From: Vibrio sp. 10N
Lineage (GTDB): Bacteria; Pseudomonadota; Gammaproteobacteria; Enterobacterales; Vibrionaceae
Direction: 5' to 3'
NCBI RefSeq assembly: GCF_036245475.1
Contig: NZ_BTPM01000002.1
Span: 992,001 to 1,056,000 of the forward strand
Length of the DNA: 64,000 nt
The translations under genes were made by a program, and so were the position numbers. Below the pieces are notes generated by a model that ran no database searches, was not told the origin of the DNA, and saw only the letters and a list, made by a program, of their open reading frames with translations. Of this stretch, positions 51,177 through 60,900 are shown piece after piece. Position 1 is the first letter of the stretch. Each line of letters begins with the position of its first letter.

Positions 51177-53165
51177 TTAACTTACCTGACTACGAATGGT
51201 TTCAACGTCTTGTTGATGCTGCTGCGCTTTCGCTTCCATACTCTGAAGTTCGGTGGCGATACTGTGACTATTTTCTAACAGTCGATTGGTATCACGTGCC
51301 AAATTGTCGATATCTTGAATAGCGGTAGCAATTGATTCGGTTCGAGCAGTTGCATCATGCATATGCTCACCGACCGTTTTAACGACATCGGCGATGGTAT
51401 CCATCTGCTGGAACAAAGCATTGACGCTCGTTCGAGAGTTGTCCAAAGACTGCTGAGTACTTTTCGCCAAATTTCGTACTTCATCAGCGACTACGGCAAA
51501 ACCACGCCCATACTCACCGGCCCTCGCGGCTTCTATACTGGCATTCAATGCCAACAAGTTTGTCTGCTCAGCAATTTTATCGATTATCGACAGCACGCTG
51601 CGCAAGCTCTCCGCCTCTTTTTCCACGGAACTGATGTTCTGTTGAAGAGCACAAACCTCACTTTCCAATGAGCGAACCGTGCCACTAAATTGATTCGTGT
51701 CGGATGACAATGCCGATGAATTGTTACCGATATGGTCGATATAGCTGATGGAGTTTTGCGTCAGTTCGCTGGATTTGTGCGCCACACTCATCGCTTCTAT
51801 AGAGTCAGTCAATGACCGGTCTTGAATACGCATCATCAACTCATTTGAGCGCAGTTTAAGTTGCGAAAAGTAGTTAGTATAAGAAGCGTAATCGGCGACA
51901 AACTGACCATGAGCTTGTTCCAGTCCCTCTCCACGACGACTAAAGAAAATGGCACTTAGCGTCTCATTGATGTTAACCCCAAAAAGCTCCCCAAAAGTAG
52001 AGAAGCCCGCCACAGGAAGCTCAGAAAAATTACTTACTTTGTTCAGTTCTTGACTATTATTTAACCGCCTCAGAATACAGTCAAATAATATACCGCCAAC
52101 CAACTTATCTTCATTGGCTAATTGCCTTACAAAGTCTCTATCCGTTTGTTCAACAAAAGGCGTTTTTCGCATTAAATGCAGCTCAGTTCCGAGTGGCGTA
52201 TCACAATAAAAATGCACTTTTCCTTCAGAGATATTAATACTCGCCACCGAACGAACAAAGTATTCTCCTTTGACTTTTACGGCAAACGTATATTCTGATA
52301 AACGCTGCTCAACTTGCTCTAGACGGCAACGAAAATGACTCGCCAATTCATTTAGAAAACTGTTGATCTCCATCGTGGACGGCGACAATACCCCTTTCAC
52401 ATAACGCAACGATGGATTCGCATCGCCAATTAGCCATGAGCGCCCTGCCGGTTCGAAGTTTTGTGTTTTGAATAGTTGAAATTGATAGGCTGGATTGAGC
52501 TTAATAAAACACAGCAGAGCATGTTGATGACGAACCGATGTGCCATCGTGGAAAGGAGCGCTATCAAAATTCAAGCTACCTGCTGAGGTGCCACCCACAA
52601 AGGGAACCGGAAACTTACCCGACTGGTATACCGCTTCCATCAGCCAGTTTTCGCTGTTGGTAAGGCCATTGACCAAAGTCATCGAAAAACAATCAGTCGG
52701 ATCTAAAGTAAAGGATAAGCGTATGTTTTCCAGCTGCTTTTCAATCTCTTGAACCCGTACAGAAGGCTGAACATGACTCACTCCACGTTGAATATCATCG
52801 CAGGGTAACGGCACGGTATGGGTATCGACATCACTTATCAATTGTGATGAGAACAGCTGCAGCACCATGGTTTGAGTTTGACCCGTCGCTAAGTACAGAT
52901 CCTCATGGCTAGAAGAAAGCTCACCCGCGGTAGATGTAAGAATGAGCGGACCGTCGACAACCTTGTTAAGCAATCGATGAATTTGACTTAGATCGTGACC
53001 ATGTGGCACAAATCCTATCCCTAATATGGGCTTAACACCGTTAAACAACATATCAGCCGTATCTAATGACGACAGTGCTGCCACATCAAGGTTGATGACT
53101 TTCACCACTTCCTTATTCACTAACTGATGAGAGTCGGTGGCTTTTTTTCTAAAATTGAACAACAT
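51177..53165 (-). CDS. Soluble FIST-domain methyl-accepting chemotaxis protein
   Basis: 662 residues from ATG 53165 (AGGGAATGGA upstream). Residues about 20-370 form FIST N and FIST C domains (GGTSAGSLNFDSAPF in FIST N), then residues about 430-650 form an MCP signalling domain with EQTNLLALNASIEAARAGEY and GRGFAVVADEVRNLAKST. No transmembrane segment and no HAMP are seen, so it is cytoplasmic. FIST domains are thought to sense small molecules such as amino acids or nitric oxide-related signals. Terminal helices lack the pentapeptide NWETF. Confidence 0.87.
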   Translation of the reverse strand: MLFNFRKKATDSHQLVNKEVVKVINLDVAALSSLDTADMLFNGVKPILGIGFVPHGHDLSQIHRLLNKVVDGPLILTSTAGELSSSHEDLYLATGQTQTMVLQLFSSQLISDVDTHTVPLPCDDIQRGVSHVQPSVRVQEIEKQLENIRLSFTLDPTDCFSMTLVNGLTNSENWLMEAVYQSGKFPVPFVGGTSAGSLNFDSAPFHDGTSVRHQHALLCFIKLNPAYQFQLFKTQNFEPAGRSWLIGDANPSLRYVKGVLSPSTMEINSFLNELASHFRCRLEQVEQRLSEYTFAVKVKGEYFVRSVASINISEGKVHFYCDTPLGTELHLMRKTPFVEQTDRDFVRQLANEDKLVGGILFDCILRRLNNSQELNKVSNFSELPVAGFSTFGELFGVNINETLSAIFFSRRGEGLEQAHGQFVADYASYTNYFSQLKLRSNELMMRIQDRSLTDSIEAMSVAHKSSELTQNSISYIDHIGNNSSALSSDTNQFSGTVRSLESEVCALQQNISSVEKEAESLRSVLSIIDKIAEQTNLLALNASIEAARAGEYGRGFAVVADEVRNLAKSTQQSLDNSRTSVNALFQQMDTIADVVKTVGEHMHDATARTESIATAIQDIDNLARDTNRLLENSHSIATELQSMEAKAQQHQQDVETIRSQVS

Positions 53166-53583
53166 TCCATTCCCTAAAATACAACGTGGCAAACAAAATA
53201 ATTATATTAATACTTTTAATACTAAACAGATCGAAATATAAGACAAAGCTATTTACAAAACTAAATACTTTACCGTATGGATGAATTTATTTACTATTAA
53301 TAAATATGCCATTCTATATATTTTTGGCCTAAATGATCCCACTAGCTTTCTAATTGGGCGACTTTGTTCGAAAAGATATTAATTACCGTATGCGCGCTTG
53401 GGTAATATTTAAGCGAAAAGTAACTTACAGACTACTGTTAGTGTTCAGTACCCATCCATTAAGGCCCTATAGTGACAGCACAAATATGAGATCGACCCAG
53501 ACCATTCATTCCAAGGGTTGCTTTTGCGGAGTCCCGTTGGCATAGTCTTTGGGTCATAGGAAATATATCTAGAGGAAAGGAAA
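53166..53583. other. 418-bp non-coding region
   Basis: AT-rich near the FIST receptor gene, GC-richer near the lipoprotein gene. I looked for a conserved RNA (Qrr, CsrB, riboswitch) or sigma-54 site and saw none; TTGGCATAGTCTTTGGG near 53538 is not a good sigma-54 match. Confidence 0.35.
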
Positions 53584-53754
53584 ATGGTTGCATTACTCAG
53601 CAGGTGGGTACTCGTTGTGCTCGGTGTCATGGCGTTGAGCGCATGCACAGAGGTTGGCAGTGAAGCATGGTGCCAAGACATGCAAGAAAAACCGAAAGGC
53701 GACTGGACCGCTAACGAAGCCAGCGACTACGCCAAGCACTGCATTTTTAAATAG
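53584..53754 (+). CDS. DUF3012-type small lipoprotein
   Basis: 56 residues, shorter than usual ORF cut-offs. AGAGGAAAGGAAA precedes ATG 53584. MVALLSRWVLVVLGVMALSAC is a lipoprotein signal with lipobox LSAC; the mature part has WCQDMQEKPKGDWTANEAS and ends KHC(IFK), with two further cysteines. The pattern fits DUF3012, a family of small Vibrio lipoproteins of unknown role. A hairpin terminator follows. Confidence 0.8.
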   Translation: MVALLSRWVLVVLGVMALSACTEVGSEAWCQDMQEKPKGDWTANEASDYAKHCIFK

Positions 53755-53762
53755 CCCTTTAC

Positions 53763-53795
53763 GAGACACATCAAAACTTCAGTTTGATGTGTCTC
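53763..53795 (+). terminator. Rho-independent terminator
   Basis: GAGACACATCAAA (53763-53775) with TTTGATGTGTCTC (53783-53795), 13 bp, then ACCTTTTAC, just after the DUF3012 gene. Confidence 0.75.
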
Positions 53796-53972
53796 ACCTT
53801 TTACTTGGTAAAACCGCTGCTTTCTCGCATTTTTCTCTTCATAACTCGATCGCCTCTGCATTTTTTACATTCAAAGACACCAGAACTGTGTTTTTGCTCT
53901 ACTGCCCCTATACACCCCTCTGTGATTCGATAGCATTATAAGGTTATGAACATCATGTCATAGAGGCTAGTT

Positions 53973-55589
53973 ATGAAGCTCAACAATATAAGCATAAAAA
54001 CCAAACTCCAATTTCTTGTCATTCTCTCTGCCCTTTTAATGCTCTTACTGGGTATTTTTAATGTCTACCTTCAGCAAAATCAGCAGCTTGCTGAGCGTGA
54101 AAACAAACTCAAGGGCCAAATTGATACCGCGGTCTCACTGATCAATTACTATCAAACTCAACCAACGCTGACAAAAGAGCAAGCACAACATGCTGCCACT
54201 CAAGCCCTTAATGCGATGCGTTATGACGGCAACAACTACTTTTGGGTGACCAACAGCCAAAACCGACTGGTGCTGCACCCTCTAAGGCCCGATTCCATTG
54301 GTGATGATATGAGCAACACCGTTGATGGTGCTGGGAAGCATCACTGGCGTGAAATGTCCACGATTGCCAGTACCCAAACTGCCGGTTTCCTCGACTACAC
54401 CTGGTTGTCTCCGCAAGGAGAACTGAAAGATAAAATCTCTTACGTAGTGCATATTCCTGAATGGGATTGGATCCTTGGCTCAGGTCTGTTTGTTTCCGAT
54501 ATCAAAGAAGACTTTATCGCGCAGGTTACCAAGCAAGTGACGTTTACCCTTGGCTGCGTTTTTGTATTACTGATGGCAAGCTTTGTAATTGGCAATAATA
54601 TCGTTAACCCGATTGAGCGCTTGCTCACCGATCTCAAGCAAATGGCAAGTGGTGACTTGACCGCCAACCTGTCTCAACCTCGCAAAGACGAAATTGGCCA
54701 ACTCAGTCATGGTCTAAGTGATATGCAAGACACCATTCGAGATACACTAAGTGCAGCAACGCTCACCGCAAGCACTGCCAGTCGCCTCTCAGAAAGCATC
54801 GCTTCGACCAGTGAAGAAACGGCACAAAGCCTCGACTCACAGAATGCACAACTTGAACAGCTCTCAACCGCCATGAATGAGATGTCAGCGACCATTAATG
54901 ATGTCGCTAACAACGCGGAACAAAGCGCAGAAAAAACCAGCGGAGCGACGCTACACGCCAAAACAAGCAGCGCCAGTATGGACTCGACACTGGAGGAAGT
55001 CTCCGCCATTTCAATCGCCATTGAATTGAGCACCCATTTAATGACCGCTCTTAAAATTGGCGTGGATAATATTGGTGATGTGGTTGAGGTGATTCAAGAA
55101 GTCTCGGAACAAACCAACCTTCTTGCGCTCAACGCGGCAATTGAAGCAGCGCGAGCAGGAGAGCAAGGCAGAGGCTTTGCGGTCGTCGCTGACGAAGTGC
55201 GAAGTCTCGCCAGTCGAACTCAGCAATCGACCAATCAAGTTCAAACCACCATCAACGAGCTATTGGAGAAAACCAGCGAGGTGGTCAGTGTGATGGAGCA
55301 AAACAACGCCAGTATCAGCGCCAGTGTCTCTGCGGCGAGCGATACCAAAACCACACTCGAGTCTATGGTCGATGATCTTAATGGTGCTAATGATATGGTG
55401 GCGCAAATTGCCGCCGCTGCGGAGCAGCAAAGCATGGTATCCAATGAGATGAGTGAAAATGTGACTACCATCCACTTGTCAGCACGTGAAATCAATCAGG
55501 CAAGCAACCAGCTCGCTTCACAAACACAAGAAATGGCTGTCGCGGCCGAAGAGCTAAAACAGCAGCTCACTTATTTTAGATTGGCGTAG
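53973..55589 (+). CDS. Methyl-accepting chemotaxis protein with Cache sensor, paralogue of 29292
   Basis: 538 residues. Same plan as the receptor at 29292-30908: transmembrane helix (about 10-30), single Cache domain (with AMRYDGNNYFWV near residue 82), second helix (about 190-212), HAMP, and signalling hairpin with EQTNLLALNAAIEAARAGEQ. The two proteins are equal in length and align without gaps in the regions that I checked. The Cache domains have diverged, so ligands may differ. GAGGCTAGTT precedes the ATG. Confidence 0.92.
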   Translation: MKLNNISIKTKLQFLVILSALLMLLLGIFNVYLQQNQQLAERENKLKGQIDTAVSLINYYQTQPTLTKEQAQHAATQALNAMRYDGNNYFWVTNSQNRLVLHPLRPDSIGDDMSNTVDGAGKHHWREMSTIASTQTAGFLDYTWLSPQGELKDKISYVVHIPEWDWILGSGLFVSDIKEDFIAQVTKQVTFTLGCVFVLLMASFVIGNNIVNPIERLLTDLKQMASGDLTANLSQPRKDEIGQLSHGLSDMQDTIRDTLSAATLTASTASRLSESIASTSEETAQSLDSQNAQLEQLSTAMNEMSATINDVANNAEQSAEKTSGATLHAKTSSASMDSTLEEVSAISIAIELSTHLMTALKIGVDNIGDVVEVIQEVSEQTNLLALNAAIEAARAGEQGRGFAVVADEVRSLASRTQQSTNQVQTTINELLEKTSEVVSVMEQNNASISASVSAASDTKTTLESMVDDLNGANDMVAQIAAAAEQQSMVSNEMSENVTTIHLSAREINQASNQLASQTQEMAVAAEELKQQLTYFRLA

Positions 55590-55610
55590 GTCAGTTTACA
55601 GGTAGAAAAA

Positions 55611-55640
55611 CGTCCGCTTCGAACTGCAAAAGCGGACGTC
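55611..55640. terminator. Bidirectional terminator
   Basis: ACGTCCGCTT (55611-55620) with AAGCGGACGT (55631-55640), 10 bp. An A run precedes it on the plus strand (T run on the minus), so it serves the DUF4345 gene and possibly the chemoreceptor gene. Confidence 0.8.
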
Positions 55641-55677
55641 ATTGTTTGATATCGATATTGTCTTCACAGACCGTGAA

Positions 55678-56079
55678 TTATCTAAAATACAGTCGCCGTT
55701 TCGGCAGTCGCCATAAAATGAACAAGCCCCAAAGGGTAAAAAACAGCTCGGTGATAAGATAAATCTGCATCGTGTCATTTGGCTGTGTTTCAGCAACTAT
55801 CCCCATAGCACGCGTGACGGCCATACATCCCGCTAACAAGGTCGCAGAGACCACAGAAAGCTTTAAGGTTTCCTGCTTAAGCACCAACAATACCAAAATG
55901 ATGCCCACCGCGGTCATCATTCCACCGTAGGTTGCTCTCACATCAATGGCGGCAGAATAGGAAAACAGCGCACTGTCTGTGACCCTTTCAAATAAGGCGC
56001 TGGGCGAAAGGGAAAACAGCACGCCGTAACCGAAAAACACCAATGCTGTTATCCAAACCATCAGTTTTGCTTGAAACAT
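55678..56079 (-). CDS. DUF4345-type small membrane protein
   Basis: 133 residues from ATG 56079 (AGGACCTTT upstream); the frame is open from 56109. Four hydrophobic helices, with LFSLSPSALFERV and DVRATYGGMMTAVG typical of DUF4345. It ends with a basic tail (RLPKRRLYFR). Role unknown. Confidence 0.78.
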   Translation of the reverse strand: MFQAKLMVWITALVFFGYGVLFSLSPSALFERVTDSALFSYSAAIDVRATYGGMMTAVGIILVLLVLKQETLKLSVVSATLLAGCMAVTRAMGIVAETQPNDTMQIYLITELFFTLWGLFILWRLPKRRLYFR

Positions 56080-56177
56080 AAAGGTCCTGCATCTCACGTG
56101 TAATAGCAAAAGTGTAAGTCAGAACCGTCACTTATGGGTAATTTTGACCGTTTAAATAGAAGCGAAGTCTTAAATTC

Positions 56178-56813
56178 TTAACTATGAAACTCCAACATAC
56201 CTTCGGTCAGGATAAAATCGATGATCGTATCCAGCCCTTTGCTCTCTTTCAAATTAGTAAACACAAACGGCTTGGTTGGGCGCATACGCTGCGTATCTTG
56301 CTCCATTACCTCAAGGGATGCCCCAACATAAGGAGCAAGATCTATTTTGTTGATCACAAGCAAATCGGAGCGAGTAATACCCGGGCCACCTTTACGTGGG
56401 ATCTTCTCTCCCTCCGCCACATCAATCACGTAAATAGTGAGGTCAGCAAGCTCAGGACTGAAAGTCGCGCTGAGGTTGTCACCACCACTTTCAACAAACA
56501 CCACATCAAGGTTTTTATGACGCTTGGCAAGCTCTTCGACTGCCGCTAAGTTCATTGACGCATCCTCACGGATTGCCGTATGTGGACAACCGCCTGTCTC
56601 TACACCAATGATACGATCCGGCTCTAGGGCCTCCGCTCTGGTGAGAATTTTTGCATCTTCTTGAGTGTAAATATCGTTCGTCACAACCGCGATATGGAGC
56701 TTATCTCGAATCGCTTTACACAACACCTCAAGCAGTGCGGTTTTACCTGAGCCTACTGGGCCACCAATACCAATTCGCAGTGGCTGTTTATAACTGTCCG
56801 TTGTATTTGTCAT
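56178..56813 (-). CDS. ureG: Urease accessory GTPase UreG
   Basis: 211 residues. P-loop GGPVGSGKTALLE (about residues 18-30), nickel-binding CPH in ETGGCPHTAIREDASMN, and the GTPase NKIDL. UreG supplies GTP-driven nickel insertion into urease with UreF, UreD and UreE. Last gene of the urease operon, 61 bp after ureF. Confidence 0.96.
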   Translation of the reverse strand: MTNTTDSYKQPLRIGIGGPVGSGKTALLEVLCKAIRDKLHIAVVTNDIYTQEDAKILTRAEALEPDRIIGVETGGCPHTAIREDASMNLAAVEELAKRHKNLDVVFVESGGDNLSATFSPELADLTIYVIDVAEGEKIPRKGGPGITRSDLLVINKIDLAPYVGASLEVMEQDTQRMRPTKPFVFTNLKESKGLDTIIDFILTEGMLEFHS

Positions 56814-56874
56814 AGTTGTATCTCTTCCTTTTTGTCACTCTTTGCTCGTCGAATGCCACTAACGCCAGACTAAG

Positions 56875-57597
56875 CTAAGAGCGAAATAATCGCGTGTATT
56901 GTGTCTCGTGAAGGCTACTGGCAATGGATACCGAAGGGGTAAAACTGCCAATCATCCAATCTTCTGTCTGCTTCTCTATCTCGAGTGCCTTGGAAAACTG
57001 ATCAGAGAGATTGATCAGAGCGAGCTGGCCATCGGTTTGCCCAAGTGGCACCAGCTTTACACCAGCCATCACCAAGTTCTCCGCCCAGCTCCACAAATAG
57101 CCCTTCTTTAGCTCATCAACATTAATATTCCAGTGCACCGCTGCAACACATAAACCCAGAAGCTGGTTAGGTGAAAAATTATCCAGCACGACACCATCAA
57201 CACTAATCTCTAGCCTACTCAACAATGTGTTGAGAGCGAGTCCACGTTGTTTTTCTTCTGCACGTAATTCTTTGGTTTCCCTGCTACTCACTAGCCGTTC
57301 CGACAAGTCGTGTATTAGCGCGCTATCTTGAGCTTGAATCGCTTGATAAAGCCTATCGATGATTGGCAGCTCTAGCGTTGCCACACTGCTAAACAGCATG
57401 TTCGCTAACCACTGCTCCATCGACGTGCGATTCTTCACCCAGCCCGCCTCTACCGCCCACTCCAGACCTTGCGAGTAGGTAAAGCCACCAATCGGAAGTG
57501 AGGGGCTAATCAGTTGAAATAAGCGGTAGCTAGAAACATCGTTATTGGACTTAGGTTTTGAGACCGTATCCAAGGCAACGTTGGCATGAGCGCCCAT
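56875..57597 (-). CDS. ureF: Urease accessory protein UreF
   Basis: 240 residues. LFQLISPSLPIGGFTYSQGLEWAVEAG is the family N-terminal signature (positions about 25-52), and the helical rest matches in length. It begins at the stop of the HupE/UreJ gene, with coupled translation likely. UreF is the activator of UreG in the UreDFG complex. Confidence 0.93.
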   Translation of the reverse strand: MGAHANVALDTVSKPKSNNDVSSYRLFQLISPSLPIGGFTYSQGLEWAVEAGWVKNRTSMEQWLANMLFSSVATLELPIIDRLYQAIQAQDSALIHDLSERLVSSRETKELRAEEKQRGLALNTLLSRLEISVDGVVLDNFSPNQLLGLCVAAVHWNINVDELKKGYLWSWAENLVMAGVKLVPLGQTDGQLALINLSDQFSKALEIEKQTEDWMIGSFTPSVSIASSLHETQYTRLFRS

Positions 57598-57598
57598 A

Positions 57599-58171
57599 TT
57601 ACGCTGCCATCAAAAACAATGAACTTACTGCCGCGACGCCGACCGACATCCAGCGTGACGCCACACGGCTACCAACTTGGGCACCCAGCATCATTAGCGC
57701 CGATGCACCGATTGCCATTCCCATTGAAAACTGACCAAGCGTGCCCTCAGCTTCAACTCCGTGAGCGTAACCGTGGAAAAACATCATGCCAATACACAGA
57801 CCGACTGCCAGCTTACCCATCTTTTGCGATGCACTAAACGCGTGCCAAATAGCGGCACTGACCACAAAAAGTGAGGCAATGATTGCCGTTTCAACACCCG
57901 TGGCTAAACCAAAGCTACTGCCAACAAGCAGCCCCACTATCAGCATGACCAGTGCACCAATGATTAACCCAACCTTTTGCATTTTTGTTGCACTTAAACA
58001 GCCAACTAGTAGCCCGAATGCCAGCAACATAATGAGATGGTCAACGCCTGTCACAGGGTGAAGAAGGCCGCTAGAAAACGCCGTGGACTCATGATCAGGG
58101 TGTGCGAATGCCAACGTTGGCGCCAAGAAAAGAGCGCTCAGCGTGCTCAGTTTGAGGAATGTTGTTTTCAT
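57599..58171 (-). CDS. ureJ: HupE/UreJ-family nickel permease
   Basis: 190 residues. Cleavable-like first segment followed by six membrane helices. HPDHE at the mature start and HPVTGVDHLIMLLAFG are the metal-binding family motifs; MGMAIGA and a C-terminal helix follow. HupE/UreJ proteins import nickel; its place between ureE and ureF supports nickel supply to urease. Confidence 0.9.
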   Translation of the reverse strand: MKTTFLKLSTLSALFLAPTLAFAHPDHESTAFSSGLLHPVTGVDHLIMLLAFGLLVGCLSATKMQKVGLIIGALVMLIVGLLVGSSFGLATGVETAIIASLFVVSAAIWHAFSASQKMGKLAVGLCIGMMFFHGYAHGVEAEGTLGQFSMGMAIGASALMMLGAQVGSRVASRWMSVGVAAVSSLFLMAA

Positions 58172-58242
58172 TGAAATTTCCTTTTCATCTTGTTGTTTTA
58201 GTTTTGAATAAGTTGATACTGACTTAAATTTTTGGGGCTGAA

Positions 58243-58695
58243 TTAGTGATGGTGGTGATGGCCGCCACTTTTACCACCGTAAGCGCCCCCTTCTGGCTCA
58301 AAAGGTGCCAGCTCGGAGGTCACTTCGGCCCCTAGACCTTCCACCATCTCATCTAACACATGATCATGCTGATAACGCACCCAACCAAACTCTATTTGCA
58401 ATGGTACATGTCGATTGCCAAGGTGATAGGCAACGCGAGTCAGCAAATGCAAGTCGCTGCAATAGACGGACGAGACTTGCTCTGGTGCGGCTTTAACTTC
58501 AATCACCAGGCCACATTTACTTTTTAGCTGTTCTCCTCCACGCAGAATATGGCCTCTCGGTAGAAACAGTCCTGCATCGCGACCATCGTCAAGCATGACT
58601 TTTAAACGGCTTTTAATGCGGCTGTCGATTGGCAGACTTAAAAAAGCGTGAGGCTGTGCTGTCAGCTCTTTGGTTATTTCTATTAGTTCAATCAC
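58243..58695 (-). CDS. ureE: Urease accessory nickel metallochaperone UreE
   Basis: 150 residues from GTG 58695, with GAGGACACCACA upstream; a TTG at 58719 is in frame but less likely. UreE N-terminal domain, then the GNRHVPLQIEF nickel-binding region, and a C-terminal His-rich tail (GGKSGGHHHHH) for metal storage. It is 33 bp after ureC and 71 bp before ureJ. Confidence 0.92.
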   Translation of the reverse strand: MIELIEITKELTAQPHAFLSLPIDSRIKSRLKVMLDDGRDAGLFLPRGHILRGGEQLKSKCGLVIEVKAAPEQVSSVYCSDLHLLTRVAYHLGNRHVPLQIEFGWVRYQHDHVLDEMVEGLGAEVTSELAPFEPEGGAYGGKSGGHHHHH

Positions 58696-58728
58696 TGTGG
58701 TGTCCTCAAAAGCTCTCAATAGCCGGGG

Positions 58729-60432
58729 TTAAAATAAGAAATAGCGCTGCGCCATTGGCAACACGTCAGCAGGCTCACACACCAGTAACTCACCATCAGC
58801 GCGCACTTGGTATGTTTGAGAGTCCACTTCAATATTGGGTTGCCAATCATTCAACTTCATATCCGCTTTGCTGATGGTTCGGCACTGTTTAGCAACACCA
58901 ATTAAGCTCCCTAAGCCCAGCTGAGAAGCAATGTCAGCATCGGCCGCAGCTTGCGAAACAAACAGCATTGAAGTGTTCTGCGATGCCTTACCGTAACTAC
59001 CAAACATGGAACGATAATGAACGGGCTGCGGCGTTGGTATCGACGCGTTTGGATCACCCATTGGTGCCATTGCGATCATGCCACCTTTAAGTACTACGCT
59101 TGGTTTCACGCCAAAGAAAGCAGGCTTCCAAAGCACAAGGTCGGCAAGCTTGCCCACCTCTATTGAGCCTATTTCGTGCGCCATGCCGTGCGTAATAGCA
59201 GGGTTGATGGTGTATTTGGCAACATAGCGCTTGAGACGGAAATTATCGCTGTAGCTGGAGTCCTCTTTGAGGCTGCCACGCTGAACTTTCATCTTATGCG
59301 CAGTTTGCCAGGTACGAGTAATGACCTCCCCTACGCGCCCCATCGCCTGAGAGTCCGAGGCAATCATAGAAAATGCCCCTAAATCATGCAGAATATCTTC
59401 GGCCGCGATGGTTTCACGGCGAATACGTGACTCTGCAAAAGCAACATCTTCAGCAATCGATGGAGAGAGGTGATGGCAAACCATCAACATGTCCAAATGC
59501 TCATCGACGGTATTGACAGTGTATGGACGTGTCGGATTGGTTGATGATGGCAAAACGTTAGACTCACCCGCGGCTTTGATGATATCTGGCGCATGACCAC
59601 CGCCCGCACCTTCCGTGTGGTAGGTATGAATAACACGGTCACCAATCGCACCTAATGTCGATTCGACAAAGCCAGATTCATTCAGCGTATCGGTATGGAT
59701 CGCTACCTGAACATCCATCTCGTCAGCCACCGTCAAACAGGTATCAATAGAGGCGGGAGTCGTTCCCCAGTCTTCATGCAATTTAAGACCCACAGCACCT
59801 GCCGCCACCTGCTCACGCAGCGCATCCGGCTGACTCGCGTTTCCTTTCCCAAGCAAACCAAAGTTCATTGGAAACTGATCCAATGACTCCAGCATACGGT
59901 GCATGTTCCATGGACCCGGTGTACACGTTGTCGCGTTGGTACCTGTATTAGGCCCAGTGCCGCCGCCAATCATCGTCGTGACACCGGAAGCCAGTGCTTC
60001 TTCAATCTGTTGTGGGCAAATAAAGTGAATGTGGGAGTCAATACCACCAGCGGTCAGTATTGAGCCCTCACCAGCAAGCACTTCCGTACCGGGACCCACA
60101 ACAATATCAACACCAGGCTGGATATCCGGGTTTCCCGCCTTGCCTAGCGCTTGAATACGGCCATTTTTTACTGCAACGTCAGCTTTGATGATGCCCCAGT
60201 AATCAAGAATCAATGCGTTGGTAATAACAAGATCGGGCGTTTCTGTGCTAGGGCGCTGACTCTGTCCCATCCCATCACGAATAACCTTACCACCACCAAA
60301 TTTAACTTCGTCACCATAGACGGTGAGATCTTTTTCAACTTCTAACCAAAGTTCTGTGTCAGCTAAGCGAACTCGATCCCCTACCGTGGGACCAAACATC
60401 TCGGCGTATGCCTGTCTGGATATCTTCGCCAT
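58729..60432 (-). CDS. ureC: Urease alpha subunit UreC
   Basis: 567 residues from ATG 60432 (AAGGAAGAAAAA upstream); the earlier ATG at 60474 is not needed and 567 is the usual bacterial length. Nickel ligands and active site are in place: HIHFICPQQIEEALASG, the carbamylated-Lys motif GLKLHEDWG (about 217), TDTLNESGFVE, and the Cys/His flap MVCHHLSPSIAEDVAF (about 320), where the usual HLDP is HLSP. It hydrolyses urea to ammonia and carbamate. Confidence 0.96.
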   Translation of the reverse strand: MAKISRQAYAEMFGPTVGDRVRLADTELWLEVEKDLTVYGDEVKFGGGKVIRDGMGQSQRPSTETPDLVITNALILDYWGIIKADVAVKNGRIQALGKAGNPDIQPGVDIVVGPGTEVLAGEGSILTAGGIDSHIHFICPQQIEEALASGVTTMIGGGTGPNTGTNATTCTPGPWNMHRMLESLDQFPMNFGLLGKGNASQPDALREQVAAGAVGLKLHEDWGTTPASIDTCLTVADEMDVQVAIHTDTLNESGFVESTLGAIGDRVIHTYHTEGAGGGHAPDIIKAAGESNVLPSSTNPTRPYTVNTVDEHLDMLMVCHHLSPSIAEDVAFAESRIRRETIAAEDILHDLGAFSMIASDSQAMGRVGEVITRTWQTAHKMKVQRGSLKEDSSYSDNFRLKRYVAKYTINPAITHGMAHEIGSIEVGKLADLVLWKPAFFGVKPSVVLKGGMIAMAPMGDPNASIPTPQPVHYRSMFGSYGKASQNTSMLFVSQAAADADIASQLGLGSLIGVAKQCRTISKADMKLNDWQPNIEVDSQTYQVRADGELLVCEPADVLPMAQRYFLF

Positions 60433-60520
60433 TTTTTCTTCCTTGTTGTTTTTAGTTTGGCGTTTTGTTTGCAAAGCGACATTAACTATCGCGATGCTTG
60501 TCTAATGTCTTTTTCAGACG

Positions 60521-60856
60521 TTAAAGCGTTCCCATCACTTTGCCTTGGAAGCCGTAGACTTCCCGTTTACCAGCAAATGCCACCAGTTCCACCGTACGGG
60601 ACTGGCCTGGCTCAAAACGTGTTGCGGTACCAGCAGGAATGTTCAAACGAAATCCACGAGTGAGTTCTCGTTCAAAGCTCAAGGCGTTATTGACCTCGAA
60701 GAAGTGGTAATGCGACCCGATTTGCACTGGGCGATCACCGAGATTTTCTACCTTCACAGACACCGTTTCTCTGCCAACGTTGAGTTCAATGTCGCCTTTG
60801 GCGGTTTCAACCTGCCCTGGCACGAAGCCTGTGTATTGTTTTGATGAACCTGCCAT
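60521..60856 (-). CDS. ureB: Urease beta subunit UreB
   Basis: 111 residues. ENLGDRPVQIGSHYHFFEVN is the family signature, with GFRLNIPAGTATRFEPG and a C-terminal VYGFQGKVMGTL. A structural subunit of urease; its gene is 44 bp after ureA and 88 bp before ureC. AGGAGGTGACATG is a strong ribosome site. Confidence 0.96.
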   Translation of the reverse strand: MAGSSKQYTGFVPGQVETAKGDIELNVGRETVSVKVENLGDRPVQIGSHYHFFEVNNALSFERELTRGFRLNIPAGTATRFEPGQSRTVELVAFAGKREVYGFQGKVMGTL

Positions 60857-60900
60857 GTCACCTCCTAATTCCGTTAAGTGAGTTTGTTAAGCACCAGCTT

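Noticed and set aside
53354..53545. 63-residue plus-strand ORF between the FIST receptor and DUF3012 genes
   Set aside because: No ribosome site and no plausible composition.
53538..53555. Sigma-54-like sequence TTGGCATAGTCTTTGG
   Set aside because: The -12 GC element is missing (GG instead of GC).
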